In this document: positions 1-9,039 of the stretch, one piece after another
Position numbering within the stretch: the stretch's first letter is position 1
How the letters are laid out: every line of letters starts with the position of its first letter
DNA from: an uncultured bacterium
Lineage (GTDB): Bacteria; Cyanobacteriota; Vampirovibrionia; Gastranaerophilales; Gastranaerophilaceae
Direction: 5' to 3'
Assembly (NCBI GenBank): GCA_949300485.1
Contig: CASGEL010000002.1
Span: 124,001-188,000 of the forward strand
Length of the DNA: 64,000 nt
The notes under the pieces: generated by a model
What the model was told of the DNA's origin: nothing
The model's database searches: none
The model's input: only the letters and a program-made list of their open reading frames with translations
Translations under genes and position numbers: made by a program

Positions 1-154
1 CATATCTTACAAGATAAATATATTGCACGATCAAAGCATCTCGTGAATGTTTATCGGATTTATCAGCTAGATATTTTCCCCACAATTCGGTGAGTTCTTC
101 TTCAGACAAACGTTTTATACTATTATAAGAGGAAAAATCAAAACCTTGTTCCAT
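1..154 (-). CDS. FliA/WhiG-type RNA polymerase sigma factor, N-terminal fragment (runs off window)
   Basis: Only the first 51 codons are in the window; the gene continues past base 1. The start is ATG at 154 behind a GGCAGG-like ribosome site. The peptide runs from MEQGFDFSSYNSIKRLSEEE through LWGKYLADKSDKHSRDALIV to QYIYLVRY. This matches the region 1.2/2.1 start of sigma-28/WhiG-class factors (LWxxYK..., RDxLIxxYxxLVRYV). It would direct core RNA polymerase to a subset of promoters, but which promoters cannot be judged from the fragment. The downstream part should show sigma regions 2 to 4. It is separate from the RpoD-like factor at 48.7-49.6 kb. Confidence 0.7.
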   Translation of the reverse strand, partial: MEQGFDFSSYNSIKRLSEEELTELWGKYLADKSDKHSRDALIVQYIYLVRY

Positions 155-315
155 TAACCTGCCCAATTCATTCTTTCTTACATTTCTATTCTATAATATC
201 TGGGTTTATAAACATCATTTAAAAAGATGAAAAGCAATTTAAGTTACTAAAGTTTTTCTAATACATCTAATTGAAAGATAAAAGCATGTAAAAATCTAAG
301 CATGGTATAAACTTA

Positions 316-1128
316 CTAATCAATAAAAGCTATAGGATAAACTGACTTCAAGGCTTTGACTATCGATAAATCAATATCTGCATATAGCGCACAACTTTCA
401 TTATCAGCCTGCACAAGAACTTCTGCCGTCGGCGAAATAATCATTGAAGATCCTAAAGCACTTATATTATCATTTATTCTGCCGGTTTGATTTGAACTAA
501 GTGTATACACCATATTATCAAAAGCTCTTGTTCTGTTTAGAGCAATCCACATATCTTTTGCATAATTGAAAGATTGTTTATCTTCATAAACTTCAGAAGG
601 GATAAGCCAAGCTGTCGGAAGCACAATCATTTCAGCTCCCTGTTGAACAAGTTTTTTATAATGCAGAGGATACCTTATATCATAACATATACCGATTCCA
701 ACCTTGCCGAAATCAAAATCAACAACAACCAAATCTTCTCCAGGAGTAATCCTTTCACCTTCTGTTCCGCCCATATAATTATATAAATGAATTTTTCTAT
801 ATTTAGCAATTATTTTCCCACTGCGATTTACTATAAAAGATGTATTATATAATTTATTATTATCAGACTCTATTACAGTACCTGCAATAATATTTGTATT
901 ATACTTTATCGCTATCTCTTGAATTCGAGAAATAACATCTCCGCCATTAATATCTTCAGGCTGATTTACAAATATATCATGATTAATTCCCGTCGAAAAG
1001 AATTCCGGCAACACAACCAAATCTAAACATTTATCTGAATTTTGCTCTATAAAACCCTCAACAGTGCGCAAATTTAATTCTTTATCCCCGATAACCGGCT
1101 GAAACTGAATATTTAAAATTCCTGCCAT
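316..1128 (-). CDS. Nitrilase-superfamily carbon-nitrogen hydrolase (omega-amidase-like)
   Basis: A 270-residue cytoplasmic amidase of the nitrilase superfamily with the catalytic triad visible: Glu42 in LPEFF, Lys112 in KYRKIHLY and Cys148 in GIGICYDIRYP. The compact single-domain length and these motifs resemble Nit2/YafV omega-amidases, which deamidate alpha-ketoglutaramate or ketosuccinamate. The substrate is inferred from family resemblance only; a formamidase or beta-ureidopropionase-like role is possible. ATG at 1128 follows a GGAGG ribosome site. A TATGG-TACAAT element just upstream is a plausible promoter, divergent from bioB. The gene stands alone, 161 bases before the sigma-factor fragment. 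Confidence 0.8.
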   Translation of the reverse strand: MAGILNIQFQPVIGDKELNLRTVEGFIEQNSDKCLDLVVLPEFFSTGINHDIFVNQPEDINGGDVISRIQEIAIKYNTNIIAGTVIESDNNKLYNTSFIVNRSGKIIAKYRKIHLYNYMGGTEGERITPGEDLVVVDFDFGKVGIGICYDIRYPLHYKKLVQQGAEMIVLPTAWLIPSEVYEDKQSFNYAKDMWIALNRTRAFDNMVYTLSSNQTGRINDNISALGSSMIISPTAEVLVQADNESCALYADIDLSIVKALKSVYPIAFID

Positions 1129-1145
1129 AAAATCCTCCGATTTTT

Positions 1146-1156
1146 ATTGTACCATA
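1146..1156 (-). promoter_or_regulatory. Putative extended -10 promoter of the nitrilase-family gene
   Basis: On the minus strand the bases read TATGG-TACAAT, an extended -10 (TGn plus hexamer), about 17 bases upstream of the start codon. It is divergent from the bioB promoter. No good -35 is seen. Confidence 0.4.
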
Positions 1157-1170
1157 ACCTTATGATAAAA

Positions 1171-1199
1171 TTGACATAGATATACTTCTGAATTAATAT
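1171..1199 (+). promoter_or_regulatory. bioB promoter, TTGACA-17-TAATAT
   Basis: A perfect -35 (TTGACA, 1171-1176) and a near-consensus -10 (TAATAT, 1194-1199) are separated by 17 bases. Transcription would begin near 1206, giving a leader of about 17 bases that carries an AAGGA ribosome site 7 bases before the bioB ATG. No BirA-like operator was recognised. Confidence 0.75.
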
Positions 1200-1222
1200 T
1201 CATATAGAATAAGGATGGGGAT

Positions 1223-2158
1223 ATGAATAGCACACTAGAAAAAAAAATATACACAAAAGAAGAGTTATTAAGATTATACAACCTGCCGCTTGAAGAACTT
1301 TTAAAAGAGTCTTCCAAATATATGTCTGATAATATTGAATTTTGCTCGTTAATAAATGCAAGAAACGGTAAATGTTCTCAAGACTGCAAATACTGTGCCC
1401 AAAGTTCACACTATAGAACAGACATCGAATCATTCCCGCTGGTTGATATAGAAGAAGTCAAAAAAGCAGCACTGGAAGCAATAAATAATAAAGCTTCCCG
1501 TTTTGCAATAGTTACAAGCGGAAAAACCCCTGATGAAGGCAGAGATTTCAAACTTGAACTTGAAATGATTAAAGAAATTAAAAAGTTAGGTAATTTAAAA
1601 CCATGTGCATCTATCGGCATTCTAAATGAAGAACAGGCAAAACAACTCGCAGAAGCAGGCCTGAAAAGATTTCACCATAACATAAATACCTGCAAATCAT
1701 ACTATCCGCAAATTTGCACAACACACAAATGGGAAGACCGTCTAAATACCTGCAAACTTGTTAAAAAATACGGAATGGAATTATGCTGCGGAGTAATTTT
1801 AGGCATGGGAGAGAGCATAGAACAACGAGTAGAAATGGCTATGGAACTTGCTCAGATTGAACCTGATTCAATACCAATTAATATCTTAATGCCAATACCG
1901 CAAACACCTTTTGAAAATTATCATAATAAAATTGATGAAGAAAATATATTAAGAACCATGGCTATATTTAAAATAGCCAATCCAAAAGCTGTTGTACGTT
2001 TTTGCGGCGGAAGAATGAAATTATCACAAGCTAATCAAGAATTAGCTCTAAAAACATGTGTTGAAGGTATTTTAATAGGCAACTACCTTACAACTGTCGG
2101 AAAAGAACCGTCAGAAGATATTAAAACAGTTGAAAAATTAGGCAAACATCTTAAATAA
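1223..2158 (+). CDS. bioB: Biotin synthase (radical SAM)
   Basis: A 311-residue biotin synthase, which inserts sulfur into dethiobiotin as the last step of biotin synthesis. The radical SAM cysteines are C51, C55 and C58 (GKCSQDCKYCAQSSHY), holding the 4Fe-4S cluster. Conserved cysteines in KPCASIGIL and ELCCGVILGMGE fit the auxiliary iron-sulfur cluster ligands. The motif FHHNINTCKSYYPQI is also typical. The length is normal. ATG at 1223 has an AAGGA ribosome site. No other biotin genes (bioA, bioD, bioF) are in the window, so the pathway is either dispersed or partly salvaged. The gene converges on aroE with only two bases between the stop codons and no terminator. Confidence 0.95.
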   Translation: MNSTLEKKIYTKEELLRLYNLPLEELLKESSKYMSDNIEFCSLINARNGKCSQDCKYCAQSSHYRTDIESFPLVDIEEVKKAALEAINNKASRFAIVTSGKTPDEGRDFKLELEMIKEIKKLGNLKPCASIGILNEEQAKQLAEAGLKRFHHNINTCKSYYPQICTTHKWEDRLNTCKLVKKYGMELCCGVILGMGESIEQRVEMAMELAQIEPDSIPINILMPIPQTPFENYHNKIDEENILRTMAIFKIANPKAVVRFCGGRMKLSQANQELALKTCVEGILIGNYLTTVGKEPSEDIKTVEKLGKHLK

Positions 2159-2160
2159 AA

Positions 2161-3675
2161 TTACAAATTTTCCAATGCCGCAATTTTCATATCTTTAAAA
2201 TCAGGAACTCTGCCTGTCCAAATTTGTTCGGCTGCTGCCGCCTGATGAATAAACATATCAACTCCATTGATTGTTCTGTAACCGTTTTTCTGTGCAAGTT
2301 TTATAAGAACTGTTTTTTTAGGATTATAAATAACATCATAAACAATCGCACCTTCAGGTAATGTCCTTAATTCATTTTCTTCAACAGGAGTCATATCCGC
2401 AGATCTGCCCTGCATACCGATTGGTGTGGTATTTACCAAAATCTGCACATCCGATAAATCCCTTATGCGCTCAATCTGAAATGCTTGAAATTCTACCATA
2501 GGAAATTTACCTCTCAAGAAATTCAATAATTCCAAACTATTTGGGATATTTCTCGTAAAAATTTTAATTAATTTAACCTGATTTTGAGCCAAAACAGTAA
2601 TAGCTGCCCGAGCAGCTCCGCCGGTACCCAAAACCCCAGCCGTTTTTCCAGCAAGGATAATATCTGACGGTATAGCATTTTTAAAACCTATTACATCAGT
2701 ATTATATCCGACCATAGTCTTATCCTGATTTATAACAACCGTATTAACTGCGCCTACTATATCTGCAGAAGGATCAATCTTATCCAAAAATAATGTTATC
2801 GGAAGCTTCAGAGGGATTGTAACATTAAACCCTGCAAATCCGCTATTCTTTAAATATTTAATACGTTCAACCAATGTATCAGGCGGAGTTTCCAAAATAT
2901 CATACGTTGCAGAAATTCCCATACTTTTGAACCCTGCATCATGAATATAAGTAGACAACGAATGCCCGAGCGGATAACCTATAAGACAATACTTATTCAA
3001 AATCTTATTATTTACGGAACTTGCCATCTCTTCGGTTACATTACCCGTATATTTAGCAGAAGCCCCGTATGGTGCAGACATAGAATTTCCCATCGAAGAA
3101 ACAACATTTGAAGACTGTGAATAACTTTCAAATGTTCTATTTACTAAACCTGCCGATTCATTCATTCCTGATGAATTATTTGAAAAATTAGCATTAAAAC
3201 TGTTAGAGTAATTTTTATATATTTCTGAATTTTTATCAACTGAAGGAGTTGAATACGTTGTTGACCAAGAAGTATTTGAAGAACCCTGTACAGAAGTTTG
3301 AACAGGCTGTTCATAGGTTTGCTGCTTGTAATGTGTTGATGAATTATGATAAACATGTTCGGATTGAGGAAGAGATTGCTCTTGTACTGAATGATTTTGT
3401 CCTATATCATTTGATGATTGCTGCTGCGTAAAAGAAGAAAATGCAGGAGCTGCATTTACAGAAGAATTATAAGATACAGAAGGTTGAGAAACCTCTAAAA
3501 CATGAAGATTTTGTTGAACCTGATTCACTATAACAGGGTCGGTATTAGCGGTATCAGTTTGAACAGAATTCAATGCATCCTTTTCCATCTGCAGTTTTAA
3601 CTCAGCAAGACTAATATTTACGCCCTCTGCTTTTAATTTTTTGTAGCGTTCGTACAATTCTTTATTTACAGCCAT
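2161..3675 (-). CDS. aroE: Shikimate 5-dehydrogenase with a long N-terminal low-complexity extension
   Basis: The C-terminal part, residues about 224-504, is a complete AroE: shikimate-binding GHSLS near 237, catalytic Lys290 in NVTIPLK, Asp327 in GYNTDVIGF and the NADP-binding GTGGAARA near 350. It reduces 3-dehydroshikimate to shikimate in the cytoplasm. Before it are about 220 residues not normal for the family: a short helical start (MAVNKELYERYKKLKAEGVN) followed by a Gln/Ser/Asn-rich stretch (about 40-220) that looks disordered. The frame is continuous and has an AAGGA site before ATG 3675. It follows topA by 27 bases and is probably last in the lptC-topA operon. The extension could be a localisation or interaction segment; its role is unknown. 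Confidence 0.9.
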   Translation of the reverse strand: MAVNKELYERYKKLKAEGVNISLAELKLQMEKDALNSVQTDTANTDPVIVNQVQQNLHVLEVSQPSVSYNSSVNAAPAFSSFTQQQSSNDIGQNHSVQEQSLPQSEHVYHNSSTHYKQQTYEQPVQTSVQGSSNTSWSTTYSTPSVDKNSEIYKNYSNSFNANFSNNSSGMNESAGLVNRTFESYSQSSNVVSSMGNSMSAPYGASAKYTGNVTEEMASSVNNKILNKYCLIGYPLGHSLSTYIHDAGFKSMGISATYDILETPPDTLVERIKYLKNSGFAGFNVTIPLKLPITLFLDKIDPSADIVGAVNTVVINQDKTMVGYNTDVIGFKNAIPSDIILAGKTAGVLGTGGAARAAITVLAQNQVKLIKIFTRNIPNSLELLNFLRGKFPMVEFQAFQIERIRDLSDVQILVNTTPIGMQGRSADMTPVEENELRTLPEGAIVYDVIYNPKKTVLIKLAQKNGYRTINGVDMFIHQAAAAEQIWTGRVPDFKDMKIAALENL

Positions 3676-3702
3676 AATGCCAATCCTTCTTTTTAAATTT
3701 TA

Positions 3703-6018
3703 TTATTGTACAGATTCTGATGAAGTTTCAGTTTCTTTTTTATATCCGCATTTTAAATTAGAACATGAAATCACTGTTCCTTTTTTCAGAACCTTTTTCA
3801 CTAAAAGACTACCACAATCAGGACAAGTTTCGCCTGTTGGTTCATTCCATAGAACAAAATCACAGTCAGGATACTTGTCACACCCGAAAAACACTGTTCC
3901 TCTTTTTGATTTACGCTCAACTATAGTGCCGTTACCGCATTTTGGACATTTTACACCCGTTGATTTTCTATACGGCTTGCGATGTTTACATTCAGAATTT
4001 ACACATTCCATATATTTTCCGTAAGGTCCGATTTTAAATACCATATCAGAACCGCATTTTTCACATTTTTCTTCACAGATTTCCTGAGGTTTCTCACCGG
4101 TCCCTTCCTCACTAGCCTCCATTTCCTGCATAACATTAATAGACATTGCGGTTTTACATTCAGGATAACCCGAACATCCCAAAAACTGAGAACCTGTTTT
4201 ACTGGTTCTTAGAACCATAGGTTTTCCGCAATTCGGACAAGTGAACTTTGTTTCTATCGTAACTTTTTGTGCGGTTTTCATAACAGAATTTACTTCCTCC
4301 ATAAACGGAGTATAAAAATCCTGAAGAACTTTCACCCAAACAGCTTCTTTATCAGCAATTTTATCAAGCTTTTCTTCCATGCCGGCCGTAAATTTATAAT
4401 CCATAATGTCTGCAAACTGTTCTACAAGCTGCTTTGAAACAGTCCTGCCTAATAAAGTAGGATGAAGAGCCTTGTCTTTTTTTTCTACATATTTTCTTGT
4501 TTGAATAACTGTAATAATCGTAGCGTAAGTAGACGGACGGCCTATACCGTACTCTTCTAAAGCCTTAACCAATGAAGCTTCATTGTATCTTGGAGGAGGC
4601 TGTGTAAAATGCTGTTTAGGATCAATTTTTTTACAAACTACTTTATCACCTTTTTCCAAATCCGGGATTTTAGCCTCTGAGGCTTTTTCCTCATCATCTT
4701 CAGCATCGTTATATAACGTCAAAAATCCGTCAAAAGTAATCTTGCTTGTCCCGGCTCTTAAAGTATAATCTCCGGATGAAATCTCAATAGATTTATTTGC
4801 AATCTCAGCAGGAGCCATTTGAGAAGACATAAATTTTTCCCAAATGAGTTTATATAATTTATATTGATCATTATCAAGATATTTTTTTATGCTCTCAGGG
4901 GTTCGCTCAGGATATGAAGGACGGATTGCCTCGTGAGCATCCTGAACATTTTGTTTTCCCTTTGCATAAATATTCGGTTTATCAGGATAATATTTTTCAC
5001 CGTAATTTTGCAGGATAAAATCATGCGCCATACTTTGAGCATCATCAGAAACTCTGACACTGTCTGTTCTCATATATGTAATCAAACCGACAGGATTTCC
5101 GTCTATTTCAATACCTTCATAAAGCTTCTGGGCAACCTGCATTGTTTTAGAAACCCCGAAACCTAATTTTGAACTTGCTGCCCTTTGCATTGTTGAAGTT
5201 ATAAAAGGTGCAGTAGGTTTACGTTTTGTAGATTTTTTAGTAACTTTGGATACTTCATATTGAGTTTGCGGATTAGTCAAATAATCAACAATCTTTTGGG
5301 CCTCATCCTTGTTTTTTATTGTTTTTTCAACGGATTTATTTTTAATTTTTGCAAGTTCTGCTTCAAAAGTTTTTCCGTCTTTATCAAGCAAAGCATGAAT
5401 AGACCAATATTCCTGAGGCACAAATGCTTCAATTTCATCTTCTCTTTCACAAATCATGCGAAGAGCAACCGACTGAACTCTACCGGCTGATAAATTTCGG
5501 TTTCCTATTTGCTTCCATAAAACCGGACTTAGCTTAAATCCCACAAGCTTATCCAAAATCTGTCTTGTCTGCTGTGCTTGCACCATATCCATATCAATGC
5601 TTCTCGGGTGCTCAACAGAATACTTGACAGCCTTTGGTGTAATTTCGTTAAACACAATACGGCAAATTTTTTCATCAGGAACTTTTAAAACCTGTCTTAC
5701 ATGCCAGGCAATCGCTTCTCCTTCCCGGTCAGGGTCGGATGCAAGATAAATTTTATCAACTTTTTTAGCCAAATCATTTAATTTTTTGACAACCTGCTGC
5801 TTCCCCGGGATAATCTCAAACTTTGGTTCAAAATTATTATTAACATCAAAACCTAAATTTTGAGTTGCAGAATCTTTAGTCGGCAAATTTCTTATATGTC
5901 CGTAACTTGCCTCAATCTGAAATTCACCACCCAAAATCTTTTTAATTGTTTTAGATTTTGCCGGCGACTCTACTATTACTAATGATTTTTCTTTGCCTTT
6001 ACTCTTCGATTCTGCCAT
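3703..6018 (-). CDS. topA: DNA topoisomerase I
   Basis: A type IA topoisomerase that relaxes negative supercoils. The Toprim domain starts at LVIVESPAKSKTI and includes SDPDREGEAIAWH. The active-site tyrosine is in LITYMRTDSVR (Y315 with the start used here). Four cysteine-type zinc ribbons fill the C-terminus (CPNCG, CEKCG, CPKCG, CPDCG). The open frame extends to a TTG at 6024, but an AAAAGG site (6025-6030) lies 6 bases from the ATG at 6018 and would abut the TTG, so 6018 is preferred (771 residues). It follows dprA after 160 bases, a neighbour pair also common in other bacteria, and precedes aroE. Confidence 0.95.
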   Translation of the reverse strand: MAESKSKGKEKSLVIVESPAKSKTIKKILGGEFQIEASYGHIRNLPTKDSATQNLGFDVNNNFEPKFEIIPGKQQVVKKLNDLAKKVDKIYLASDPDREGEAIAWHVRQVLKVPDEKICRIVFNEITPKAVKYSVEHPRSIDMDMVQAQQTRQILDKLVGFKLSPVLWKQIGNRNLSAGRVQSVALRMICEREDEIEAFVPQEYWSIHALLDKDGKTFEAELAKIKNKSVEKTIKNKDEAQKIVDYLTNPQTQYEVSKVTKKSTKRKPTAPFITSTMQRAASSKLGFGVSKTMQVAQKLYEGIEIDGNPVGLITYMRTDSVRVSDDAQSMAHDFILQNYGEKYYPDKPNIYAKGKQNVQDAHEAIRPSYPERTPESIKKYLDNDQYKLYKLIWEKFMSSQMAPAEIANKSIEISSGDYTLRAGTSKITFDGFLTLYNDAEDDEEKASEAKIPDLEKGDKVVCKKIDPKQHFTQPPPRYNEASLVKALEEYGIGRPSTYATIITVIQTRKYVEKKDKALHPTLLGRTVSKQLVEQFADIMDYKFTAGMEEKLDKIADKEAVWVKVLQDFYTPFMEEVNSVMKTAQKVTIETKFTCPNCGKPMVLRTSKTGSQFLGCSGYPECKTAMSINVMQEMEASEEGTGEKPQEICEEKCEKCGSDMVFKIGPYGKYMECVNSECKHRKPYRKSTGVKCPKCGNGTIVERKSKRGTVFFGCDKYPDCDFVLWNEPTGETCPDCGSLLVKKVLKKGTVISCSNLKCGYKKETETSSESVQ

Positions 6019-6178
6019 CTTCAACCTTTTCGAAATTATCTTCCTCTTTACCTTCTTCTAATAAATCTGAATATTGTATTTTTCTGTTCCCTAACTAAAA
6101 TAAGTCAAACATGCGATAGGACGATTGATAGTAAAAATTTCTTTTAAAATATTTCTAATAACATTAAGCATATAAAAA

Positions 6179-7267
6179 CTATACCTTTTTATATCTATCT
6201 CCGCCGCTCTGTTTTATTATGCCTTTAAGCTCCATAGTTGTCAAGTTCATTAGCAAATCGTCAAATTTTAATTTCGTTAATGCTAACAACTCATCAATTC
6301 CCTTTTCTTCAATCTCTAAATTTTTATATATTAATTCTTCCTCATTTGTCAACATAGGAAGAGTAAGCTGTTCCGATTGAATGTCTTTTTTAATTTCCCA
6401 GTTTAGAGCATTCAAAATGTCATCACTTTCTGTTACTAATGTTGCTCCATTTTTAAGAAGTTTATAAATGCCTTGCGTATTAGGGTTTGAAATAAGCCCC
6501 GGAATACACATCAACTCTCTGCCTTGCTCTAATGTTAAATTAGCTGTAATCAATGCACCGCTTTTTAAAGAGGCTTCTGCAACAAGAGTTCCGTAAGATA
6601 GGCCTGATACAATTCTGTTTCGTTGAGGAAACCTGAATTTTATCGGTTCAAATGTATGATAATATTCTGTTACAACAGCACCATAGCCATTTTCTATATT
6701 CTGATAAAGGGTTTTATTACTTGCAGGATAAATATGATCTAAACCGCTTGCGATAACACCTATTGTCTTCAAGTTATTTTCAATAGCTGAAGTATGAGCA
6801 ACCGTATCAATTCCAAAAGCTAAACCTGAAACTATACAAATATCTGTGTTACTAAGCCCTGACAATATTTTCTTCAAGTCTTCCCTTCCATGCTGACTTG
6901 CCTTTCTTGAGCCGACAACAGCTAAAGTTTTATTTAAATTACATTCAAATAATTTACCTTTATAATATAAAACCGCCGGAGGATTATTTATATTTTTGAG
7001 CATTTTTGGATAATTTTCATCCTCAAGAGTTAAAAAATTTATACCTCTTGTTTCAACCTCCATAAAGGTCCTGTCTATATCAACCTTATCCCTGTATTTT
7101 AAAAAGTTTTCAGACTTTTTAACACTTAAACCTTCTATATTTTTTAAATCATCTAAAGAGGCATTAAAAGCTTTTTCAATATCCTTAAAATACTCATACA
7201 GCCTTTGAATAAAAGTACTGTCTATCTGTTCTATTGAAGAAAATGCTATCCAATACTTATCCTTCAT
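6179..7267 (-). CDS. dprA: DNA processing protein DprA (Smf)
   Basis: A 362-residue DprA, which binds incoming single-stranded DNA and loads RecA during transformation. An N-terminal helical (SAM/HhH-like) region precedes the Rossmann-like core with GSRKASQHG near 118 and SGLAFGIDTVAH near 148. IYPASN, RFPQRNRIVSGLS and EASLKSGALITA are conserved DprA motifs. The last ~70 residues form a winged-helix domain. With comF at 28.3-29 kb it suggests that the organism keeps a competence system, though uptake pilus genes are not in the window. It follows the TPR gene by 16 bases in the lptC operon. Confidence 0.93.
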   Translation of the reverse strand: MKDKYWIAFSSIEQIDSTFIQRLYEYFKDIEKAFNASLDDLKNIEGLSVKKSENFLKYRDKVDIDRTFMEVETRGINFLTLEDENYPKMLKNINNPPAVLYYKGKLFECNLNKTLAVVGSRKASQHGREDLKKILSGLSNTDICIVSGLAFGIDTVAHTSAIENNLKTIGVIASGLDHIYPASNKTLYQNIENGYGAVVTEYYHTFEPIKFRFPQRNRIVSGLSYGTLVAEASLKSGALITANLTLEQGRELMCIPGLISNPNTQGIYKLLKNGATLVTESDDILNALNWEIKKDIQSEQLTLPMLTNEEELIYKNLEIEEKGIDELLALTKLKFDDLLMNLTTMELKGIIKQSGGDRYKKV

Positions 7268-7283
7268 TCAGCCTGACGACCCC

Positions 7284-8057
7284 TTATTTTTCCATCTTCT
7301 TTTTTATATTAGCTATCAATTTATTAACAGAATCTTTTTCTTCCTGCGGAATATCAAAGTTTAAATAGTCTTCCAAATATTCAACGGCATCTTCATAATC
7401 CCCTCTTGCCATAAATAAAATTGCCACTTTTTTATATGGGATAGGAAATTTATTATTTGTTGCGATTGACTTTAAGAAATTTGAAATTGCTTTATCAATT
7501 TCATCATTAGCCTGATAAGCCTCTGCAAGATAGTAATAAATCAACTCATTATCCTGCTTATATTCTAAAACGTTTTCAAAATTTTCGATTGCGGAATCAT
7601 AATTTCCAAACTCGAAATAAACTTTTGCCAAATCATAATATGCATCATAATTATCAGGCTGTTTATCCAGTATATAAACCAATTCATCTATTGCCAAATC
7701 TAATTTTGCATCTTCCATATAAAAACGGGCAAGGTAATGTCTGAAAATAATATCATCAGGCAGCATATCTATTGCATAAGAAAGAATATTTATCCCTTCA
7801 CCCAATCTTTTTTGTTTATAATACAAGTCAGATAAATTTATATAGCACTGAGGAATTTTAGGATTTAATTCAATACATTTAAGATAATTTTTTTCAGCCT
7901 TTTCCTCATCCCCAACATTTGCATAACAAAGGCCAAGGTTATTATAAATTTCGGCATTATCCGTATCTACTTCTAAAACAGACGTAAATAAATCAATTGC
8001 GCCATTCCAATCCTGTTTTTTAAAACATTCTAAAGCCTTATCTATTTTATCATTCAT
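7284..8057 (-). CDS. TPR-repeat protein
   Basis: A 257-residue protein made almost entirely of tetratricopeptide repeats (for example NAEIYNNLGLCYANVGDEEKA, then IPQCYINLSDLYYKQKRLGEG, and DNYDAYYDLAKVYFEFGNYD). There are about six to seven units. No signal peptide or membrane segment is seen, so it is probably a cytoplasmic scaffold. It starts 6 bases after the lptA stop and ends 16 bases before dprA, so it is co-transcribed with LPS export and DNA-processing genes. Its partner cannot be told from the sequence. Confidence 0.8.
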   Translation of the reverse strand: MNDKIDKALECFKKQDWNGAIDLFTSVLEVDTDNAEIYNNLGLCYANVGDEEKAEKNYLKCIELNPKIPQCYINLSDLYYKQKRLGEGINILSYAIDMLPDDIIFRHYLARFYMEDAKLDLAIDELVYILDKQPDNYDAYYDLAKVYFEFGNYDSAIENFENVLEYKQDNELIYYYLAEAYQANDEIDKAISNFLKSIATNNKFPIPYKKVAILFMARGDYEDAVEYLEDYLNFDIPQEEKDSVNKLIANIKKKMEK

Positions 8058-8063
8058 AGTTTA

Positions 8064-9038
8064 TTATAATCCCAATGTAACATTATCATCATTACCAGAA
8101 CCTATATTTTTGATTACAGTTCTAGTATTTCCTTGAGCATCAAAACTTTTTGGACTCATTGTCATTTTAATTTTATCAGCATAAATAGTTCTAACACCCT
8201 GAGTTATACTTGAACGTCCGGTAAAATAAGCTTCATTAGGTTTATTTGTTCCTGCACCTGGATATAACGTAACTTTAGGACCTGCAGCATAATAATCCTG
8301 ATACCAAATTCTTACATTACCGCTTGCATTAAATATAGATTTATTTTGATTATATTCCTGATAACTTGATTTTAAAACAAGCTTTGAACCATCATCCATA
8401 ACAGCATTGGAGGTTGTATTACCATAAGCTGTTAAATTTCCTGTCGCAGTTTCATAAACAAATTTATCAGCATAAGATTCGTTATTTTCTTGTTTAACCT
8501 TTGCATTACCTGTTAAAACAAGCTTTTTCAAATCACCGTTTTTATCCGTTGTAATTTGTGCACTGTTAGAAAAAGTTTCAATTTCTTTATACAACATAGT
8601 AACAGCACCTGTTGCAGTCATAACTCCGGTTTTTGTATCGTATTCCTGAACGTCCGCATTTATCACAACCACAGGAGTTTTACCCTCAAACACTACAGAT
8701 TGGGTATCCCCCTCCGCTCTTATAATCTTTGTTATCAGAGATACTTTTAAAATATTTGCCTTTACTTCTCTTTTTTTATTCTTCTTTATTTCAAAAGCGT
8801 ATGGTTTATCATAAAAAGTCGCAGTGTCCAATTTTTGATCATTTGTAACATTTACATCAGCACTATCTCCGACAACTTTCAAATCATCTACAGTAACTTT
8901 CACATCACCGTTAAATTTAATCTTATTATCAGATTCATTAAAAGTTTGGTTTTTTGATTCAATAACCAAATCAGAAGCCTTTACAGCCAAACCTGATAAT
9001 AATAAAATTGCCGTTATAACAGTTAGAAACTTTTTCAT
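8064..9038 (-). CDS. lptA: LptA/OstA-like periplasmic lipopolysaccharide transport protein
   Basis: A secreted OstA/LptA-fold beta-jellyroll protein expected to bridge inner and outer membranes in LPS export. The signal peptide is MKKFLTVITAILLLSGLAVKA. Repeating strand motifs (NKIKFNGDVKVTVDDLKVVGD, GVMTATGAVTMLYKE, SIFNASGNVRIWYQD) are typical. At 324 residues it is longer than E. coli LptA, with more strand repeats, as in some cyanobacterial proteins. The start is set at ATG 9038, one base after the lptC stop. An upstream ATG at 9056 would overlap lptC, lacks a ribosome site and would spoil the signal peptide. lptB, lptF and lptG are not in the window. Confidence 0.8.
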   Translation of the reverse strand: MKKFLTVITAILLLSGLAVKASDLVIESKNQTFNESDNKIKFNGDVKVTVDDLKVVGDSADVNVTNDQKLDTATFYDKPYAFEIKKNKKREVKANILKVSLITKIIRAEGDTQSVVFEGKTPVVVINADVQEYDTKTGVMTATGAVTMLYKEIETFSNSAQITTDKNGDLKKLVLTGNAKVKQENNESYADKFVYETATGNLTAYGNTTSNAVMDDGSKLVLKSSYQEYNQNKSIFNASGNVRIWYQDYYAAGPKVTLYPGAGTNKPNEAYFTGRSSITQGVRTIYADKIKMTMSPKSFDAQGNTRTVIKNIGSGNDDNVTLGL

Positions 9039-9039
9039 A

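Noticed and set aside
3677-5490. Several open frames on the plus strand across topA
   Set aside because: They run opposite to topA, have no ribosome sites and encode no recognisable domain; the minus-strand frame has a full topoisomerase.
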